From assembly GCA_024640945.1 (NCBI GenBank), contig JAHEEA010000002.1, positions 1 to 64,000 of the forward strand: 64,000 bases of DNA. The letters are read 5' to 3'. This stretch comes from Candidatus Methylopumilus sp. Lineage in GTDB: Bacteria; Pseudomonadota; Gammaproteobacteria; Burkholderiales; Methylophilaceae. The notes beneath the pieces were generated by a model. That model saw only the letters and a list, made by a program, of their open reading frames with translations. It was not told where the DNA came from and searched no databases. The translations under genes were made by a program, and so were the position numbers. Positions 30,718-42,445 of this stretch are shown here, piece after piece (the first letter of the stretch is position 1; the number at the start of each line of letters is the position of its first letter).

Positions 30718-31860
30718 TTAGTTAAAGATTAATTTAATGCTATCAATTGCTCGACCGAAAACGCCAGCCAATGGCACTGCTTTTGCAGCGACTAATTTGC
30801 GCTCGTCAATCACTTTGCCATCTAAAGAAAATTGAATCGTGCCGAGTTCTTGGCCTGCAGCGACAGGAGCAATAACACGTTTAGCGCTAATAACTTTAGC
30901 TTTCACACGCGAATACTCACCTTTAGGCAACATCAGCGCAAGGTCGGTTAACACTGTAGCTTCCACTGTATTGTCAGTGCCTTTATAAACTTTCTGTTGG
31001 CTAATGACCTTACCTGCTTTATAAACTAAATGTGCTTCAAAAAACTGGAAGCCATAATTTAAAAGTTTTTGACTTTCCGTTGCACGAGCAGCATCTGAAG
31101 GTGCACCTAATACAACAGAAACTAAACGACCATCGCCTCGTTTTGCTGATGAGATCAAGCAATATCCAGCTGACTCAGTATGCCCAGTTTTCATGCCGTC
31201 CACTGTCGGATCTGACCACAATAAACGATTGCGATTTGGCTGTGTAATTTTGTTGTAGGTATATTCTTTTACAGAATACAAACGCTGATATTGGTCTGGA
31301 AAATCACGAATTAATGCAACCGCCAATAATGATAAATCAGCAGCTGTTGTGTAGTGCTCTGGATCAGGCAAGCCTGTCGCGTTCATGTAATGTGTATTCA
31401 CCATGCCAAGACGGGCAGCTTCTTTATTCATTTGCGCAGCGAAAGCTTCTTCAGTCACCGCAATACCCTCTGCCAAAGCAATCGATGCATCATTACCTGA
31501 TTGAATAATCATGCCATGTAATAATTCATCCACTGTCACATTCATCATGTCAGGTGAAACAAACATTTTTGAGCCTTCAACCTTCCAAGCTTTGACGCTG
31601 ATTGGCAAAGTTTGCGTCAACTGCAAATGTCCATTTTTTAACGCTTTAAAACTTAAGTAAGCCGTCATTAATTTAGTCAATGAAGCAGGCTCAACACGGC
31701 CTTGGCTATTTTGCTCAGCCAACACACGACCACCACCTGCGTCTTTAAGTAAATAAGCTTTTACAGTCAACTCAGGTGGCGGAGGCGCTACTTCAGCACC
31801 GGCTTGAGTAGCAATAAATAAACTTAAGAAAATGGCAAAACAAGAAGATAAATAAGACAT
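30718..31860 (-). CDS. dacA: D-alanyl-D-alanine carboxypeptidase (PBP5/6 family)
   Basis: About 380 residues. Signal peptide, then the three penicillin-binding motifs SLTK near residue 60, SGN (IIQSGNDASIA) near 120 and KTG (VDGMKTGHTESAG) near 223; a C-terminal beta domain ends in an amphipathic helix that would anchor the protein. It trims the terminal D-Ala of peptidoglycan. ATG at 31860 is preferred over GTG at 31866. Confidence 0.95.
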   Translation of the reverse strand: MSYLSSCFAIFLSLFIATQAGAEVAPPPPELTVKAYLLKDAGGGRVLAEQNSQGRVEPASLTKLMTAYLSFKALKNGHLQLTQTLPISVKAWKVEGSKMFVSPDMMNVTVDELLHGMIIQSGNDASIALAEGIAVTEEAFAAQMNKEAARLGMVNTHYMNATGLPDPEHYTTAADLSLLAVALIRDFPDQYQRLYSVKEYTYNKITQPNRNRLLWSDPTVDGMKTGHTESAGYCLISSAKRGDGRLVSVVLGAPSDAARATESQKLLNYGFQFFEAHLVYKAGKVISQQKVYKGTDNTVEATVLTDLALMLPKGEYSRVKAKVISAKRVIAPVAAGQELGTIQFSLDGKVIDERKLVAAKAVPLAGVFGRAIDSIKLIFN

Positions 31861-31875
31861 ATGCACTTTTTAAAA

Positions 31876-32814
31876 TTAAGGTTGAACGATAATGAAAGTA
31901 TTAAGACCTAGCGAATCTTTAATTTTCATCGCAGCACGATCTGCATCCGCACGATTGGCATAAGGGCCAATGCGCACACGATACACCCCTTGATTGTACC
32001 AGCTATTGACGGGGGCATTTTCGACCAAGTTTTGATCAAGGATTTTTTTAGACAAGCCGCCCGCATTTTCTGGGGATTTAAATGCACCGACTTGAACGAA
32101 AATACCCGATTCACTTGCTGCTGCTTTTTCTACAGCGGCATTTGCCGTCACACGATCTTGAACCAAAGGCTTAATTTCAACATCACCCGTATCTTTTGCA
32201 GCAGCCACTTTTACCTCGGCTTTATTCGCAACAAAATTTCTAGCATCTATCGCCTCAACTTCAACCAAGCCACTTCCCTTACCTACGATGGCTAATTTAT
32301 AAGCAGCGGCGTAAGACAAATCAATCAAACGATCACTATGAAATGGACCTCGATCATTAATTCTCACAATCACTGATTTTTGATTAGCAGGATTAGTCAC
32401 GCGCGCATAGCTAGGCAAAGGCAAAACGGTATGTGCACCGGTCATACCATACATATCATAAACTTCACCTGTAGATGTTTGTTGGCCGTGATAACGGCGG
32501 CCATACCAAGATGCAATCCCACTCTTTTTATACGGCGTAAATTGCGTCATAGGCGCATATCCGTTACCTAAGGCGATATAAGGCTTATTGGCACGCGCTA
32601 ATAAAGGCTCAACACGAGGCACAGCATCTGGAATAGCATAAATGTCGGCTGGGGGATGATCGCCCGGACCATCATCTAAATAATAGCCACCTGGCTTTTT
32701 AGCATTCGATTTCCCAGAAGGGGCAACTGGTGCTGATGGGCGAGTACTATATTCAGCGCAGCCAATCAAAAAACTACTGAGAGAAAATAAAACAAATAAA
32801 CGTATCAAGATCAT
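31876..32814 (-). CDS. rlpA: RlpA family septal ring lytic transglycosylase (lipoprotein)
   Basis: 312 residues. Lipobox LIGC at residues 16-19. The double-psi beta-barrel core carries GIASWYGRRYHGQQTSTGE and VRINDRGPFHSDRLIDLSYA, and a SPOR domain that binds denuded glycan lies at about 235-312. It cleaves naked peptidoglycan strands at division or elongation sites. Its ATG overlaps the rodA stop by 4 nt (ATGA). Confidence 0.93.
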   Translation of the reverse strand: MILIRLFVLFSLSSFLIGCAEYSTRPSAPVAPSGKSNAKKPGGYYLDDGPGDHPPADIYAIPDAVPRVEPLLARANKPYIALGNGYAPMTQFTPYKKSGIASWYGRRYHGQQTSTGEVYDMYGMTGAHTVLPLPSYARVTNPANQKSVIVRINDRGPFHSDRLIDLSYAAAYKLAIVGKGSGLVEVEAIDARNFVANKAEVKVAAAKDTGDVEIKPLVQDRVTANAAVEKAAASESGIFVQVGAFKSPENAGGLSKKILDQNLVENAPVNSWYNQGVYRVRIGPYANRADADRAAMKIKDSLGLNTFIIVQP

Positions 32815-33908
32815 GATGAAGCTATTAATGCCTTGTGTGTACTAATACTCATAAGAATACCCAAACCTAATAAAACCGTCACCAATGAAGTACCACCATA
32901 ACTGATGAATGGAAGCGGCACTCCGACTACCGGCAGAATGCCACTTACCATACCAATATTGACAAAAACATAAGTAAAGAAAGTCAGTGTAATACTCCCT
33001 GCCAATAGTCGACAAAACGTATTATGTGCTCGAGAAGCAATCACAAAACCACGGAAAATAATCAGTGAAAATAATGCCAAGAGCAAGATGTTGCCGAGTA
33101 AACCAAACTCTTCTCCAAAAACGGCAAAAATAAAATCGGTCGTTCGTTCAGGCAAGAAATCTAATTGGGACTGGGTTCCATTCAACCACCCCTTACCAAT
33201 AAAGCCGCCAGAACCAAGTGCGATACTAGCTTGTATGGTGTGATAGCCAGCACCTAACGGATCTTGTGAAGGGTCAAATAAAATCTCAATTCTTTTGCGC
33301 TGATAATCATGCAATAAAGACCAAAAAATGGGGGTCATTACAGCGATCAAGCCTGCCCCGCCAGCTAAAATTTTCCAGCTAAGTCCAGCCAAATAAATCA
33401 CGTAAAAACCAGAAGCTAAAATAATTAATGAAGTACCTAGATCCGGCTGCTTCATTACCAAACCAACTGGCACAACCAACATTAATGCGGCGATTGCATA
33501 ATCAGCTGAACGTAAATTTGCCTCACGTCTAGCAAAATACCAGGCCAACATCATCGGCATGCCAACCTTCATTAGTTCAGAAGGCTGAATACGTGCGAAA
33601 CCAAGATTTAACCAGCGGCGCGCCCCATGACTAATTTCACCAAACAAAGCAACCCCTAACAGCAACAACAATCCAACAACAAACAATGGCAAGGCCATCC
33701 GTTCTAACCAATGTGGAGTGATATTCGCAACTGCCCACATTAAGGTTAAAGCGACCATCATATTAATAAATTGAGGCAGCACACGAGACCAATCTTGACC
33801 AGATGCGCTATAAATAACAAACAAACCAATAATGCAGGCAAAGAAGATGCAGCCCATTAGAAATGAATCAATACGCTTAGAAAGATTGGCAACGAAATCA
33901 CTAATCAT
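32811..33908 (-). CDS. rodA: Rod-shape peptidoglycan glycosyltransferase RodA
   Basis: 365 residues with about ten membrane helices. SEDS-family motifs are present: RWLNLGFARIQPSELMKVGM near residue 118, FLPERTTDFIFAVFGEEFG near 257 and GVPLPFISYGGTSL near 330. It polymerises lipid II during elongation with PBP2. ATG at 33908 overlaps the end of mrdA by 8 nt; the longer frame to 33959 would overlap mrdA by 59 nt and is not needed. Confidence 0.97.
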   Translation of the reverse strand: MISDFVANLSKRIDSFLMGCIFFACIIGLFVIYSASGQDWSRVLPQFINMMVALTLMWAVANITPHWLERMALPLFVVGLLLLLGVALFGEISHGARRWLNLGFARIQPSELMKVGMPMMLAWYFARREANLRSADYAIAALMLVVPVGLVMKQPDLGTSLIILASGFYVIYLAGLSWKILAGGAGLIAVMTPIFWSLLHDYQRKRIEILFDPSQDPLGAGYHTIQASIALGSGGFIGKGWLNGTQSQLDFLPERTTDFIFAVFGEEFGLLGNILLLALFSLIIFRGFVIASRAHNTFCRLLAGSITLTFFTYVFVNIGMVSGILPVVGVPLPFISYGGTSLVTVLLGLGILMSISTHKALIASS

Positions 33909-35823
33909 GTAATTCTTCCTCAACCAATGCTGCAGGTTTTTTAGTACTTGCCTCAACAATATCAGCCGGCAATTTTCCTAACAAATAATAATCCATCACC
34001 TTGCGAGCAATTGGACCAGCAGCGGAACCGCCATGGCCTCCATTTTCAACAATTACCGCAAGCGCAATCGTTGGGTTCTCTGCTGGTGCATAGGCAATAA
34101 ATAATGCGTGATCTCGATGACGCTCATCTATCGCTCCTGCATTATATTTAGCACCTTGCTTAATCCCTACCACCTGAGCAGTTCCTGTTTTCGCAGCGAT
34201 ATCATATCCAGCGCCAGCACCTACGCTTGCAGCAGTGCCGCCCGGTCTAGTTACATCGACCATACCTGCTCTAACTAAGGCAACATTAGCAGGGTCCAAG
34301 CTAATCTCATCTTGTTTCATCGGCGGTATATTAAATGTTCCACCGTTACCATTGTTTTTCTGAATTGCAGAAACCAAATGGGGACGCATCGCCACGCCAT
34401 TATTTGCAATCACCGCAGTCGCTTGCGCCAACTGCATAGGGGTCACTAAAGTATAGCCTTGACCAATACCGACAATCACGGTTTCGCCTGGATACCATTT
34501 CTGTTTCCAACGTCGATACTTCCACTCAGGTGTCGGTAACAAACCACCAATTTCGCCAGTTAAGTCGATGCCCGTTTTTTTACCAAAGCCAAAGTGACTG
34601 ACAAAACCAGTCAATTTTTCAATGCCTAAATCTAAAGCTAAGCCATAGAAAAAAGTATCGCACGAAACTGTAATCGCCCGCTGAATGTCAACTTGACCAT
34701 GACCATCTGGCTTCCAATCACGATAGCGGTGTGCACTACCTGAAAGGGTATAAAAACCAGGATCACTCAAACTAAATGGCGGATGACGCTTGCCATCTTC
34801 CAAGCCAGCCATTGCCACGAAAGGTTTAAACGTTGAACCTGGAGGATAAATACCTCGAATAGGGCGATTAATTAAAGGTCGATCCAAAGAACCATTTAGC
34901 GATTTCCAAGTTTCAGCATCAATGCCATCAACAAATAAATTAGGGTCAAAAGTAGGCATACTGACATAAGCCAAAACCTCGCCATTTTTAGGATTAATTG
35001 CTACCAGCGCGCCACGACGATTCCCGAAAGCTTTCTCAGCAATCTCTTGGATTTTTGAATCTACCGACAGAACTAAATTATCGCCAGGAATAGGTGCTGT
35101 ACTCGACAAGACCCGAACAGCTTGACCGTCAGCATCTACTTCGACTTGCTGAAATCCAGTTTGTCCATGCAAAACTGGCTCATAAAATTGTTCGATACCG
35201 CCTTTACCAATATGATCAGAACCTTTGTAATTACCTAAATCACCAGACGCATCTAAATTTTTAATATCATTCTCATTGATGCGGCCAATGTAGCCAATCA
35301 TGTGAGAGCCCAAATTATTTTGGGGGTAACTTCTAAACAAACGCGACCTAATTTCCACACCGGGGAATTGGTAACGATTTACCGCAAATTTAGCTGCTTC
35401 CTCTTCCGTTAAATGGGTGCGAATTGGAGCGCTTTCAAAATTATGCGTTTGTGCTCTGAGCTTTTTAAATTGCTTACGATCTTCATTGCTCACTTCCATC
35501 ATTTGGCTGATACGATTAATCGTATCTTCAACATTACCTGCTTTTGACGGCGTGATTTCCAAGGTATATACAAAGAAATTATGTGCGAGGACAACACCAT
35601 TACGATCTAGAATTAGCCCGCGATTTGGAACAGTTGGAACGAGAGAAATTCGATTGTTTTCCGCCAAAGTTTGGAAGTAATCGTATTTGCCAATCTGCAA
35701 AAAGAAAAATCGAAATAGCAGAACTGCAAAGCAAAATAAAACAATAGAACCAGCAACACTTAAGCGCAACTGGAAGTGATGATGTTCTAGGGAATGGTTT
35801 CTAAGTTCACGTTGCAATGACAT
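33901..35823 (-). CDS. mrdA: Penicillin-binding protein 2
   Basis: 640 residues. One N-terminal membrane helix, a dimerisation or pedestal domain, and a transpeptidase domain with GSTFKPFVAMAG (SxxK near residue 332), SCD and KTGTAQVVG. It cross-links new lateral-wall peptidoglycan with RodA. Part of the mreBCD-mrdA-rodA run. Confidence 0.98.
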   Translation of the reverse strand: MSLQRELRNHSLEHHHFQLRLSVAGSIVLFCFAVLLFRFFFLQIGKYDYFQTLAENNRISLVPTVPNRGLILDRNGVVLAHNFFVYTLEITPSKAGNVEDTINRISQMMEVSNEDRKQFKKLRAQTHNFESAPIRTHLTEEEAAKFAVNRYQFPGVEIRSRLFRSYPQNNLGSHMIGYIGRINENDIKNLDASGDLGNYKGSDHIGKGGIEQFYEPVLHGQTGFQQVEVDADGQAVRVLSSTAPIPGDNLVLSVDSKIQEIAEKAFGNRRGALVAINPKNGEVLAYVSMPTFDPNLFVDGIDAETWKSLNGSLDRPLINRPIRGIYPPGSTFKPFVAMAGLEDGKRHPPFSLSDPGFYTLSGSAHRYRDWKPDGHGQVDIQRAITVSCDTFFYGLALDLGIEKLTGFVSHFGFGKKTGIDLTGEIGGLLPTPEWKYRRWKQKWYPGETVIVGIGQGYTLVTPMQLAQATAVIANNGVAMRPHLVSAIQKNNGNGGTFNIPPMKQDEISLDPANVALVRAGMVDVTRPGGTAASVGAGAGYDIAAKTGTAQVVGIKQGAKYNAGAIDERHRDHALFIAYAPAENPTIALAVIVENGGHGGSAAGPIARKVMDYYLLGKLPADIVEASTKKPAALVEEELHD

Positions 35824-35831
35824 AGTAAAAG

Positions 35832-36302
35832 TTAATGTCTACCACGAGGTGAAAATAATTTAACGATGACAAAATGCCAAAGCAAAATACTAATAATACA
35901 TGATAGGAAGTAATAGTAGCCAGGACTCTCTGCACCAGCGAAAAGCTTCAATAAAAACAGTGTGAACTGATTAATAAGGAGCAATAAAAACACATAACTG
36001 GTTTGCTGCAAATCTGTAAATAAAATCAATCGGCGCTGATACACAACTGCAAAGAATGCAGTAATCGCGTAGGCCAATGCATTCTGCCCAAATAAACTTC
36101 CACTAGCCAAATCGATTGCCAAACCTGCGAACCATGCAAGCCCGATATTGCAATGCTGCGGCGCGCGCAACATCCAAAAAAGCAAGGCCAACAAAACAAA
36201 ATCTGGACGCAAATACAAACCCCAGCCAGACCATGGAAAAAGCTGTAGAACTAAAGCCATCAATAAAGAGGCATAGATCATTCTGCGTTTAATGACCTGC
36301 AT
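35832..36302 (-). CDS. mreD: Rod shape-determining protein MreD
   Basis: 156 residues with five or six hydrophobic segments; LRPDFVLLALLFWMLRAPQH near residue 31 and GLAIDLASGSLFGQNALAYA near 60 are typical of MreD. It overlaps the end of mreC by 14 nt and is followed by mrdA after 8 nt. Confidence 0.93.
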   Translation of the reverse strand: MQVIKRRMIYASLLMALVLQLFPWSGWGLYLRPDFVLLALLFWMLRAPQHCNIGLAWFAGLAIDLASGSLFGQNALAYAITAFFAVVYQRRLILFTDLQQTSYVFLLLLINQFTLFLLKLFAGAESPGYYYFLSCIISILLWHFVIVKLFSPRGRH

Positions 36303-37233
36303 TTTTCTTCACGCTTTTATTATTGTTATTACCTTTAGAAATCTTACTTAGCTGCTCTTCTTCGCGAACTTTTGAGACCTCTTCATTCACTGCTGTTTTG
36401 TGATCTAAATCCAACAAAAGTACCTGACGGAAATTCTGTGCACCCGCAATCGGGAGTGCAACAATAGTCGCAAAAGGTGACCCCGCTGACACTTTAACGC
36501 TGGTGACTTTTGCAACACCTAAGCCCTTGGGATAAACACCATCAATACCAGAAGTCACTAAACGATCACCTACTTTAATATCAACGTTAGCCGGCAAGTA
36601 CGGTAGGTTCACGCCATAATCTCGACCACTACCAAAGGCGATTGCACGCAAACCACTTCGTTCTACTTGCACTGGTATTGATAAATCATGATCCGTTAAT
36701 AAAGTAACTTCACTAGTGTGGGGATAAACTCTTGTGACTTGTCCTAAAACACCAGCAGCATCAACCACAGCCTGACCTGCCTGCACATCCTTATCAGCAC
36801 CAATATTCACAATCACCTTATGGGTGAAGGGATCTGATCCTAAATGCATAATTTCCGCCATCTTAGTTGGACGAATGGTAGTTTTTGAAGCATCGAATAA
36901 AGAACGTAAATGTTCATTCTCAGCCTGCAATGTTTTCAATTGCTGCAATGCAGCGCCATGAACTAAAGCTTGTGAACTTAAACGTTTTACTTCGGCGCGC
37001 AAATTAGCTTGTGAAGTAAAGAAATCAGAGAGATCGTTATACAAAACAACTGGGTAATTTGCCAGCCATTGGAAAGGAGAGAGAAGACTAACGGCACTTT
37101 GACGCACTTCACTTAGGTAACTAAAGCGCGCATCAGAAGCGATTAACAATAATGAGAGCGTAGCAAACATAATCAGCCTAGCAAAAGCACTAGGGCCGCG
37201 AACAAAAAACTTTGGCGACTGCTGATATTCCAT
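36289..37233 (-). CDS. mreC: Cell shape-determining protein MreC
   Basis: 314 residues. One membrane helix near 17-35, a coiled coil at 70-115 and two beta-barrel domains containing DPFTHKVIVNIGADKDVQAGQAV and VGDRLVTSGIDGVYPKGLGV, typical of MreC. A Lys/Asn-rich tail ends the protein. It scaffolds PBP2 in the elongasome. Confidence 0.96.
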   Translation of the reverse strand: MEYQQSPKFFVRGPSAFARLIMFATLSLLLIASDARFSYLSEVRQSAVSLLSPFQWLANYPVVLYNDLSDFFTSQANLRAEVKRLSSQALVHGAALQQLKTLQAENEHLRSLFDASKTTIRPTKMAEIMHLGSDPFTHKVIVNIGADKDVQAGQAVVDAAGVLGQVTRVYPHTSEVTLLTDHDLSIPVQVERSGLRAIAFGSGRDYGVNLPYLPANVDIKVGDRLVTSGIDGVYPKGLGVAKVTSVKVSAGSPFATIVALPIAGAQNFRQVLLLDLDHKTAVNEEVSKVREEEQLSKISKGNNNNKSVKKNAGH

Positions 37234-37272
37234 TACGCCCTGTTCTGTTTACCTTATTAGAAACGAATTAAT

Positions 37273-37310
37273 TAAAAAATTGCCGGCCTGAAATTTCAAA
37301 GGCCAGCAAT
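37273..37310 (-). terminator. Intrinsic terminator or attenuator between mreB and mreC
   Basis: On the minus strand ATTGCTGGCC pairs with GGCCGGCAAT (10 bp, one G-U) and is followed by TTTTTTAATT. It lies after the mreB stop and 40 nt before the mreC start, so it may reduce mreCD-mrdA-rodA transcription relative to mreB. Confidence 0.85.
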
Positions 37311-37337
37311 CATGAGATACAAAAGCTGCTTTAAAAA

Positions 37338-38432
<1,095 letters not shown>

Positions 38433-38500
38433 TTAGATGTCGCATAAAATCAAGTTATAATACCTGATATCCAAACAAATTTTAAGATTTGAGAAGAGAA

Positions 38501-38788
38501 ATGTCACTTAACAGTGCAGATATTAAACGTATTGCCCATTTGGCACGCATTGAAGTCAGCGATGCCGAAGCGGATGCAACACTTACTAAGCTCACAGGTA
38601 TTCTTGGCCTCATCGAACAAATGCAAGCGGTAGACACCACCGGCATTGTTCCCATGTCGCATTCACAAGACGTAACACAACGTCTGCGTGATGACGTCGT
38701 CACAGAAACCAACCAACGTGAACTGTTCCAATCAATCGCTCCAGCGGTTGAAGATGGTTTGTACCTCGTTCCTAAAGTCATCGAATAG
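38501..38788 (+). CDS. gatC: Asp-tRNA(Asn)/Glu-tRNA(Gln) amidotransferase subunit C
   Basis: 95 residues. Start [20 protein letters not shown] and end LRDDVVTE, then [17 protein letters not shown], are standard for GatC. ATG at 38501 is preceded by AGAAGAGA. First gene of gatCAB; the complex converts misacylated Glu-tRNA(Gln) and/or Asp-tRNA(Asn), and GatC stabilises GatA. Confidence 0.97.
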   Translation: MSLNSADIKRIAHLARIEVSDAEADATLTKLTGILGLIEQMQAVDTTGIVPMSHSQDVTQRLRDDVVTETNQRELFQSIAPAVEDGLYLVPKVIE

Positions 38789-38795
38789 TAATCAA

Positions 38796-40265
38796 ATGAT
38801 TAATAAAAGCTTAAAACAACTTGGTGCGATGCTCCAAGCCAAAGAAATTTCTAGCGTTGAACTCACGCAAGAGTACTTGAATCGTATTGACAGGCTTAAT
38901 CCTGAAATTAATGCCTTCATTACGCTAGATAAAGACAAAACTCTTGCCCAAGCAAAAAATGCGGATGCCATGTTAGCGGCAGGCAAAGCCTCAGCAATGA
39001 CCGGCCTACCAATTGCTCAAAAAGATATTTTTGTAGCGAAAGGCTGGCGCACGACTTGCGGCTCAAAAATGCTCGAGACTTTTATTGGACCTTACGATGC
39101 AGACATTATTGAACGCTTTGATAGCGTAGGCGCTGTCAATTTAGGAAAAACCAATATGGATGAATTCGCGATGGGTTCATCTAACGAGACCAGCTATTTT
39201 GGAAAAGTACAAAATCCATGGGATAGAAGTCGCGTCCCCGGCGGCAGTTCGGGTGGTAGCGCAGCTGCAGTTGCAGCGCGATTGTGTGCAGCAGCAACAG
39301 GCACTGACACTGGCGGCTCAATTCGCCAACCCGCTTCTTTATGCGGGCTTTCAGGTCTTAAGCCAACTTACGGTCTTGCTTCACGTTTTGGCATGATTGC
39401 CTTTGCATCATCACTAGACCAATCAGGTCCAATGGCTAAATCTTGCGAAGATATGGCGCTAATGATGAACGTCATTACCGGTTTTGATAAACGTGATTCC
39501 ACTAGCTTGAACCGTGAAAAAGAAGATTACACAAGGGATTTGAATAAGCCACTAGCCGGATTAAAAGTGGGCTTACCAAAAGAATATTTCGCTGAAGGGT
39601 TAGGTGCAGACGTTGCCACAGTGGTACAAGAAGCGATTGCAGAGTATAAAAAATTAGGCGCTGAAATTGTTGATATCAGCTTACCAAATACGATGCTTTC
39701 TATTCCAGTTTATTACGTCCTTGCTCCAGCTGAAGCATCAAGTAACTTATCTCGCTTTGATGGTGTACGTTATGGTCATCGCGCTAAAGAGTATGGCGAT
39801 TTAATGGATATGTACTGCAAGAGCCGTGCTGAGGGTTTTGGTGCAGAAGTTAAACGTCGGATTCTGATTGGGACTTATGTATTGAGTGCTGGTTACTATG
39901 ATGCTTACTATTTAAAAGCACAACAGATCCGCCGCCTAATAGCCCAAGATTTCGAAAATGCATTTAAAAAATGTGACATCATCATGGGACCTACTGCACC
40001 ATCGACTGCATTTAAAGCCGGTGAAAAAGCAGATGACCCCGTTTCAATGTATCTACAAGACATCTATACCATTGCGGTCAACTTAGCAGGCTTGCCAGGC
40101 ATGAGCATTCCAGCTGGATTCGCGCAAAGTGCTGATGGCAAGAAACTACCCGTTGGTTTACAAATTATCGGTAATTATTTTGATGAAGCACGCATGCTTA
40201 ATGCAGGACATGCTTATCAACAAGTCACAGATTGGCACATACAAATGCCAGAGGGAATTGAATAA
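38796..40265 (+). CDS. gatA: Amidotransferase subunit A
   Basis: 489 residues. The Ser-cisSer-Lys catalytic triad of amidase-signature enzymes is visible: Lys in [13 protein letters not shown], Ser in [13 protein letters not shown] and Ser in [12 protein letters not shown]. It releases ammonia from glutamine. ATG at 38796 is used; the frame running to 38688 only overlaps gatC. The stop overlaps the gatB ATG by one base. Confidence 0.98.
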   Translation: MINKSLKQLGAMLQAKEISSVELTQEYLNRIDRLNPEINAFITLDKDKTLAQAKNADAMLAAGKASAMTGLPIAQKDIFVAKGWRTTCGSKMLETFIGPYDADIIERFDSVGAVNLGKTNMDEFAMGSSNETSYFGKVQNPWDRSRVPGGSSGGSAAAVAARLCAAATGTDTGGSIRQPASLCGLSGLKPTYGLASRFGMIAFASSLDQSGPMAKSCEDMALMMNVITGFDKRDSTSLNREKEDYTRDLNKPLAGLKVGLPKEYFAEGLGADVATVVQEAIAEYKKLGAEIVDISLPNTMLSIPVYYVLAPAEASSNLSRFDGVRYGHRAKEYGDLMDMYCKSRAEGFGAEVKRRILIGTYVLSAGYYDAYYLKAQQIRRLIAQDFENAFKKCDIIMGPTAPSTAFKAGEKADDPVSMYLQDIYTIAVNLAGLPGMSIPAGFAQSADGKKLPVGLQIIGNYFDEARMLNAGHAYQQVTDWHIQMPEGIE

Positions 40266-41707
40266 TGGAATGGGAAGTCGTCATTGGGCTGGAAACACAT
40301 ACCCAGCTACAAACCAAAACTAAAATTTTTAGCGGTGCTTCGACTGAATTCGGTTCAGAGCCTAATACACAAGCCTGTGTAGTGAGCTTGGCTTTGCCTG
40401 GCGTGCTCCCTGTTTTGAATAGAGAAGCAGTGAAATGTGCGATTAAATTCGGCTTAGCAGTAAACGCTGAGATTGCAGCACGCTCAGTATTCGCACGTAA
40501 GAATTACTTCTATCCTGACTTACCTAAAGGCTATCAAATCAGTCAATACGAACTACCAGTCGTCGGCAAAGGTAGCATGAAGATTCAAGTTGGCACTGGT
40601 GACAAGGCTTACGAAAAAGTCATCAACATTACCCGCGCTCACTTAGAAGAAGATGCGGGCAAGTCTGTACACGGCGCGCAAGAAGGCATGTCAGGCATCG
40701 ACTTAAACCGTGCGGGCACACCACTTCTTGAAATCGTGACCGAACCAGATATGCGCTCAGCGGCTGAAGCTGTCGCTTACGCTAAAAAATTACATGATTT
40801 AGTTCAATGGATAGGCATTTGCGATGGCAACATGCAAGAAGGTAGCTTCCGCTGTGACGTGAACGTTTCAGTCCGCCCAAAAGGCTCTGACAAACTTGGC
40901 ACGCGCCGCGAAATTAAAAACTTAAACTCATTTAAGTTCATGCAACAAGCGATTGAGTACGAAACACAATGGCAAATCGAAACGCTGGAAGATGGCGGTA
41001 CGATTCAACAAGCCACTGTACTATTTAACCCAGATAGTGGCGAAACACGTGCCATGCGCAGCAAAGAAGAAGCAAATGATTACCGCTACTTCCCAGATCC
41101 TGACTTATTGCCACTCGCCATTTCAGAAAACGACATTAACACAGTAAAAACTGAAATGCCTGAGTTGCCTGAAGCCATGAAAGCACGTTTTGAAGCGCAA
41201 TATGGTTTAGCACATTACGATGCAAACGCACTCACTAGCTCACGCGCAACTGCAGACTATTTCGTAGCGACTGTTGATACTGATTGCGATGCAAAACTGG
41301 CAGCCAACTGGGTCATGGGTAGCGTTTCAGCAAAACTCAATGCTGACGACAAAGAAATTTCTGAATCGCCCATTTCGCCAAGCGCATTAGCAAGTCTGAT
41401 TAAACGCATTCAGGACGGCACGATTTCTAACAATGCCGCTAAACAAGTATTTGAAGCCATGTGGGCTGGCGAAGGTGATGCCGACAGCATTATCGAAAGC
41501 AAAGGCCTAAAACAAGTTTCAGATACTGGCGCGATTGAAGCGATTGTAGATGAAGTGCTTGCAGCGAACGCTGCCATGGTTGAAGAGTTCAAAGCAGGCA
41601 AAGAAAAGGCGTTTAACGCTTTAGTTGGTCAAGCGATGAAAGCTTCAAAAGGCAAAGCCAACCCAGCGCAAGTGAACGAGATTCTGAAGAAGAAACTTGG
41701 GGCTTAA
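40265..41707 (+). CDS. gatB: Amidotransferase subunit B
   Basis: 480 residues. [21 protein letters not shown] start, [18 protein letters not shown] near residue 78 and [10 protein letters not shown] match GatB; the YqeY-like tail (about 330-480) binds tRNA. It carries the kinase and transamidase site. Last gene of gatCAB and followed by a terminator. Confidence 0.98.
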   Translation: MEWEVVIGLETHTQLQTKTKIFSGASTEFGSEPNTQACVVSLALPGVLPVLNREAVKCAIKFGLAVNAEIAARSVFARKNYFYPDLPKGYQISQYELPVVGKGSMKIQVGTGDKAYEKVINITRAHLEEDAGKSVHGAQEGMSGIDLNRAGTPLLEIVTEPDMRSAAEAVAYAKKLHDLVQWIGICDGNMQEGSFRCDVNVSVRPKGSDKLGTRREIKNLNSFKFMQQAIEYETQWQIETLEDGGTIQQATVLFNPDSGETRAMRSKEEANDYRYFPDPDLLPLAISENDINTVKTEMPELPEAMKARFEAQYGLAHYDANALTSSRATADYFVATVDTDCDAKLAANWVMGSVSAKLNADDKEISESPISPSALASLIKRIQDGTISNNAAKQVFEAMWAGEGDADSIIESKGLKQVSDTGAIEAIVDEVLAANAAMVEEFKAGKEKAFNALVGQAMKASKGKANPAQVNEILKKKLGA

Positions 41708-41720
41708 TCTAGATACTTAG

Positions 41721-41755
41721 AAATAAAAAGGGCGCTTAATGGGCCTTTTTATTTC
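41721..41755. terminator. Bidirectional terminator
   Basis: AAATAAAAAGG and CCTTTTTATTT form a perfect stem with an inner GC part, between convergent gatB and pyrE. Confidence 0.85.
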
Positions 41756-41765
41756 TCTAATTCCA

Positions 41766-42413
41766 CTAAATGCCGTATGTCTCACGATAGGCCTGCACCG
41801 CTGGCTTGAATTCAGCCAAGTCGGCCGCACCATCTAAGAACTGAATTAAATCAGCCAAAGTTGCGATTTTAATGACAGGCATGCCACTATCTTTCTCAAC
41901 TTCTTGCACGGCGGATAAGGCGCCTAAGCCCCGCTCTTGGCGGTCAATCGCAATCGCCACACCTGCTGGTATCGCACCTGCAGCTTTAATCATTTCAACA
42001 GATTCACGTACCGAAGTACCCGCAGAAATCACGTCATCCACAATCAACACTCTACCTTGTAACGGCGCGCCAACAATCGTGCCGCCTTCACCATGATCTT
42101 TCGCTTCCTTACGGTTGTAAGCATATGGGAAGTTATGTCCTTGTCGTGCCAAAGCAATTGAAATACTCGCGGCTAATGTAATCCCTTTGTAGGCAGGGCC
42201 AAACAACATATCGAACTTTACACCTGACTTTAAAATAGCAGCCGCGTAAAATTCGCCTAATTTCATCAGGCTCTCACCATCATTAAATAAACCTGCATTA
42301 AAAAAATAAGGGCTTAAGCGGCCGGCTTTTGTTTTAAACTCACCAAAGCGCAACACCTGTTTTTTAATGGCAAAATCGATAAACTGCGCGGTAAAATCTG
42401 TCTGTGTTGTCAT
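41766..42413 (-). CDS. pyrE: Orotate phosphoribosyltransferase
   Basis: 215 residues. PRPP-binding motif [18 protein letters not shown] near residue 120, and the [14 protein letters not shown] segment near 66. Makes orotidine monophosphate in pyrimidine synthesis. Its start faces xthA, 32 nt away. Confidence 0.97.
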   Translation of the reverse strand: MTTQTDFTAQFIDFAIKKQVLRFGEFKTKAGRLSPYFFNAGLFNDGESLMKLGEFYAAAILKSGVKFDMLFGPAYKGITLAASISIALARQGHNFPYAYNRKEAKDHGEGGTIVGAPLQGRVLIVDDVISAGTSVRESVEMIKAAGAIPAGVAIAIDRQERGLGALSAVQEVEKDSGMPVIKIATLADLIQFLDGAADLAEFKPAVQAYRETYGI

Positions 42414-42445
42414 CTAGAATCTTCTAAAAACTTTAAGGAATTATC

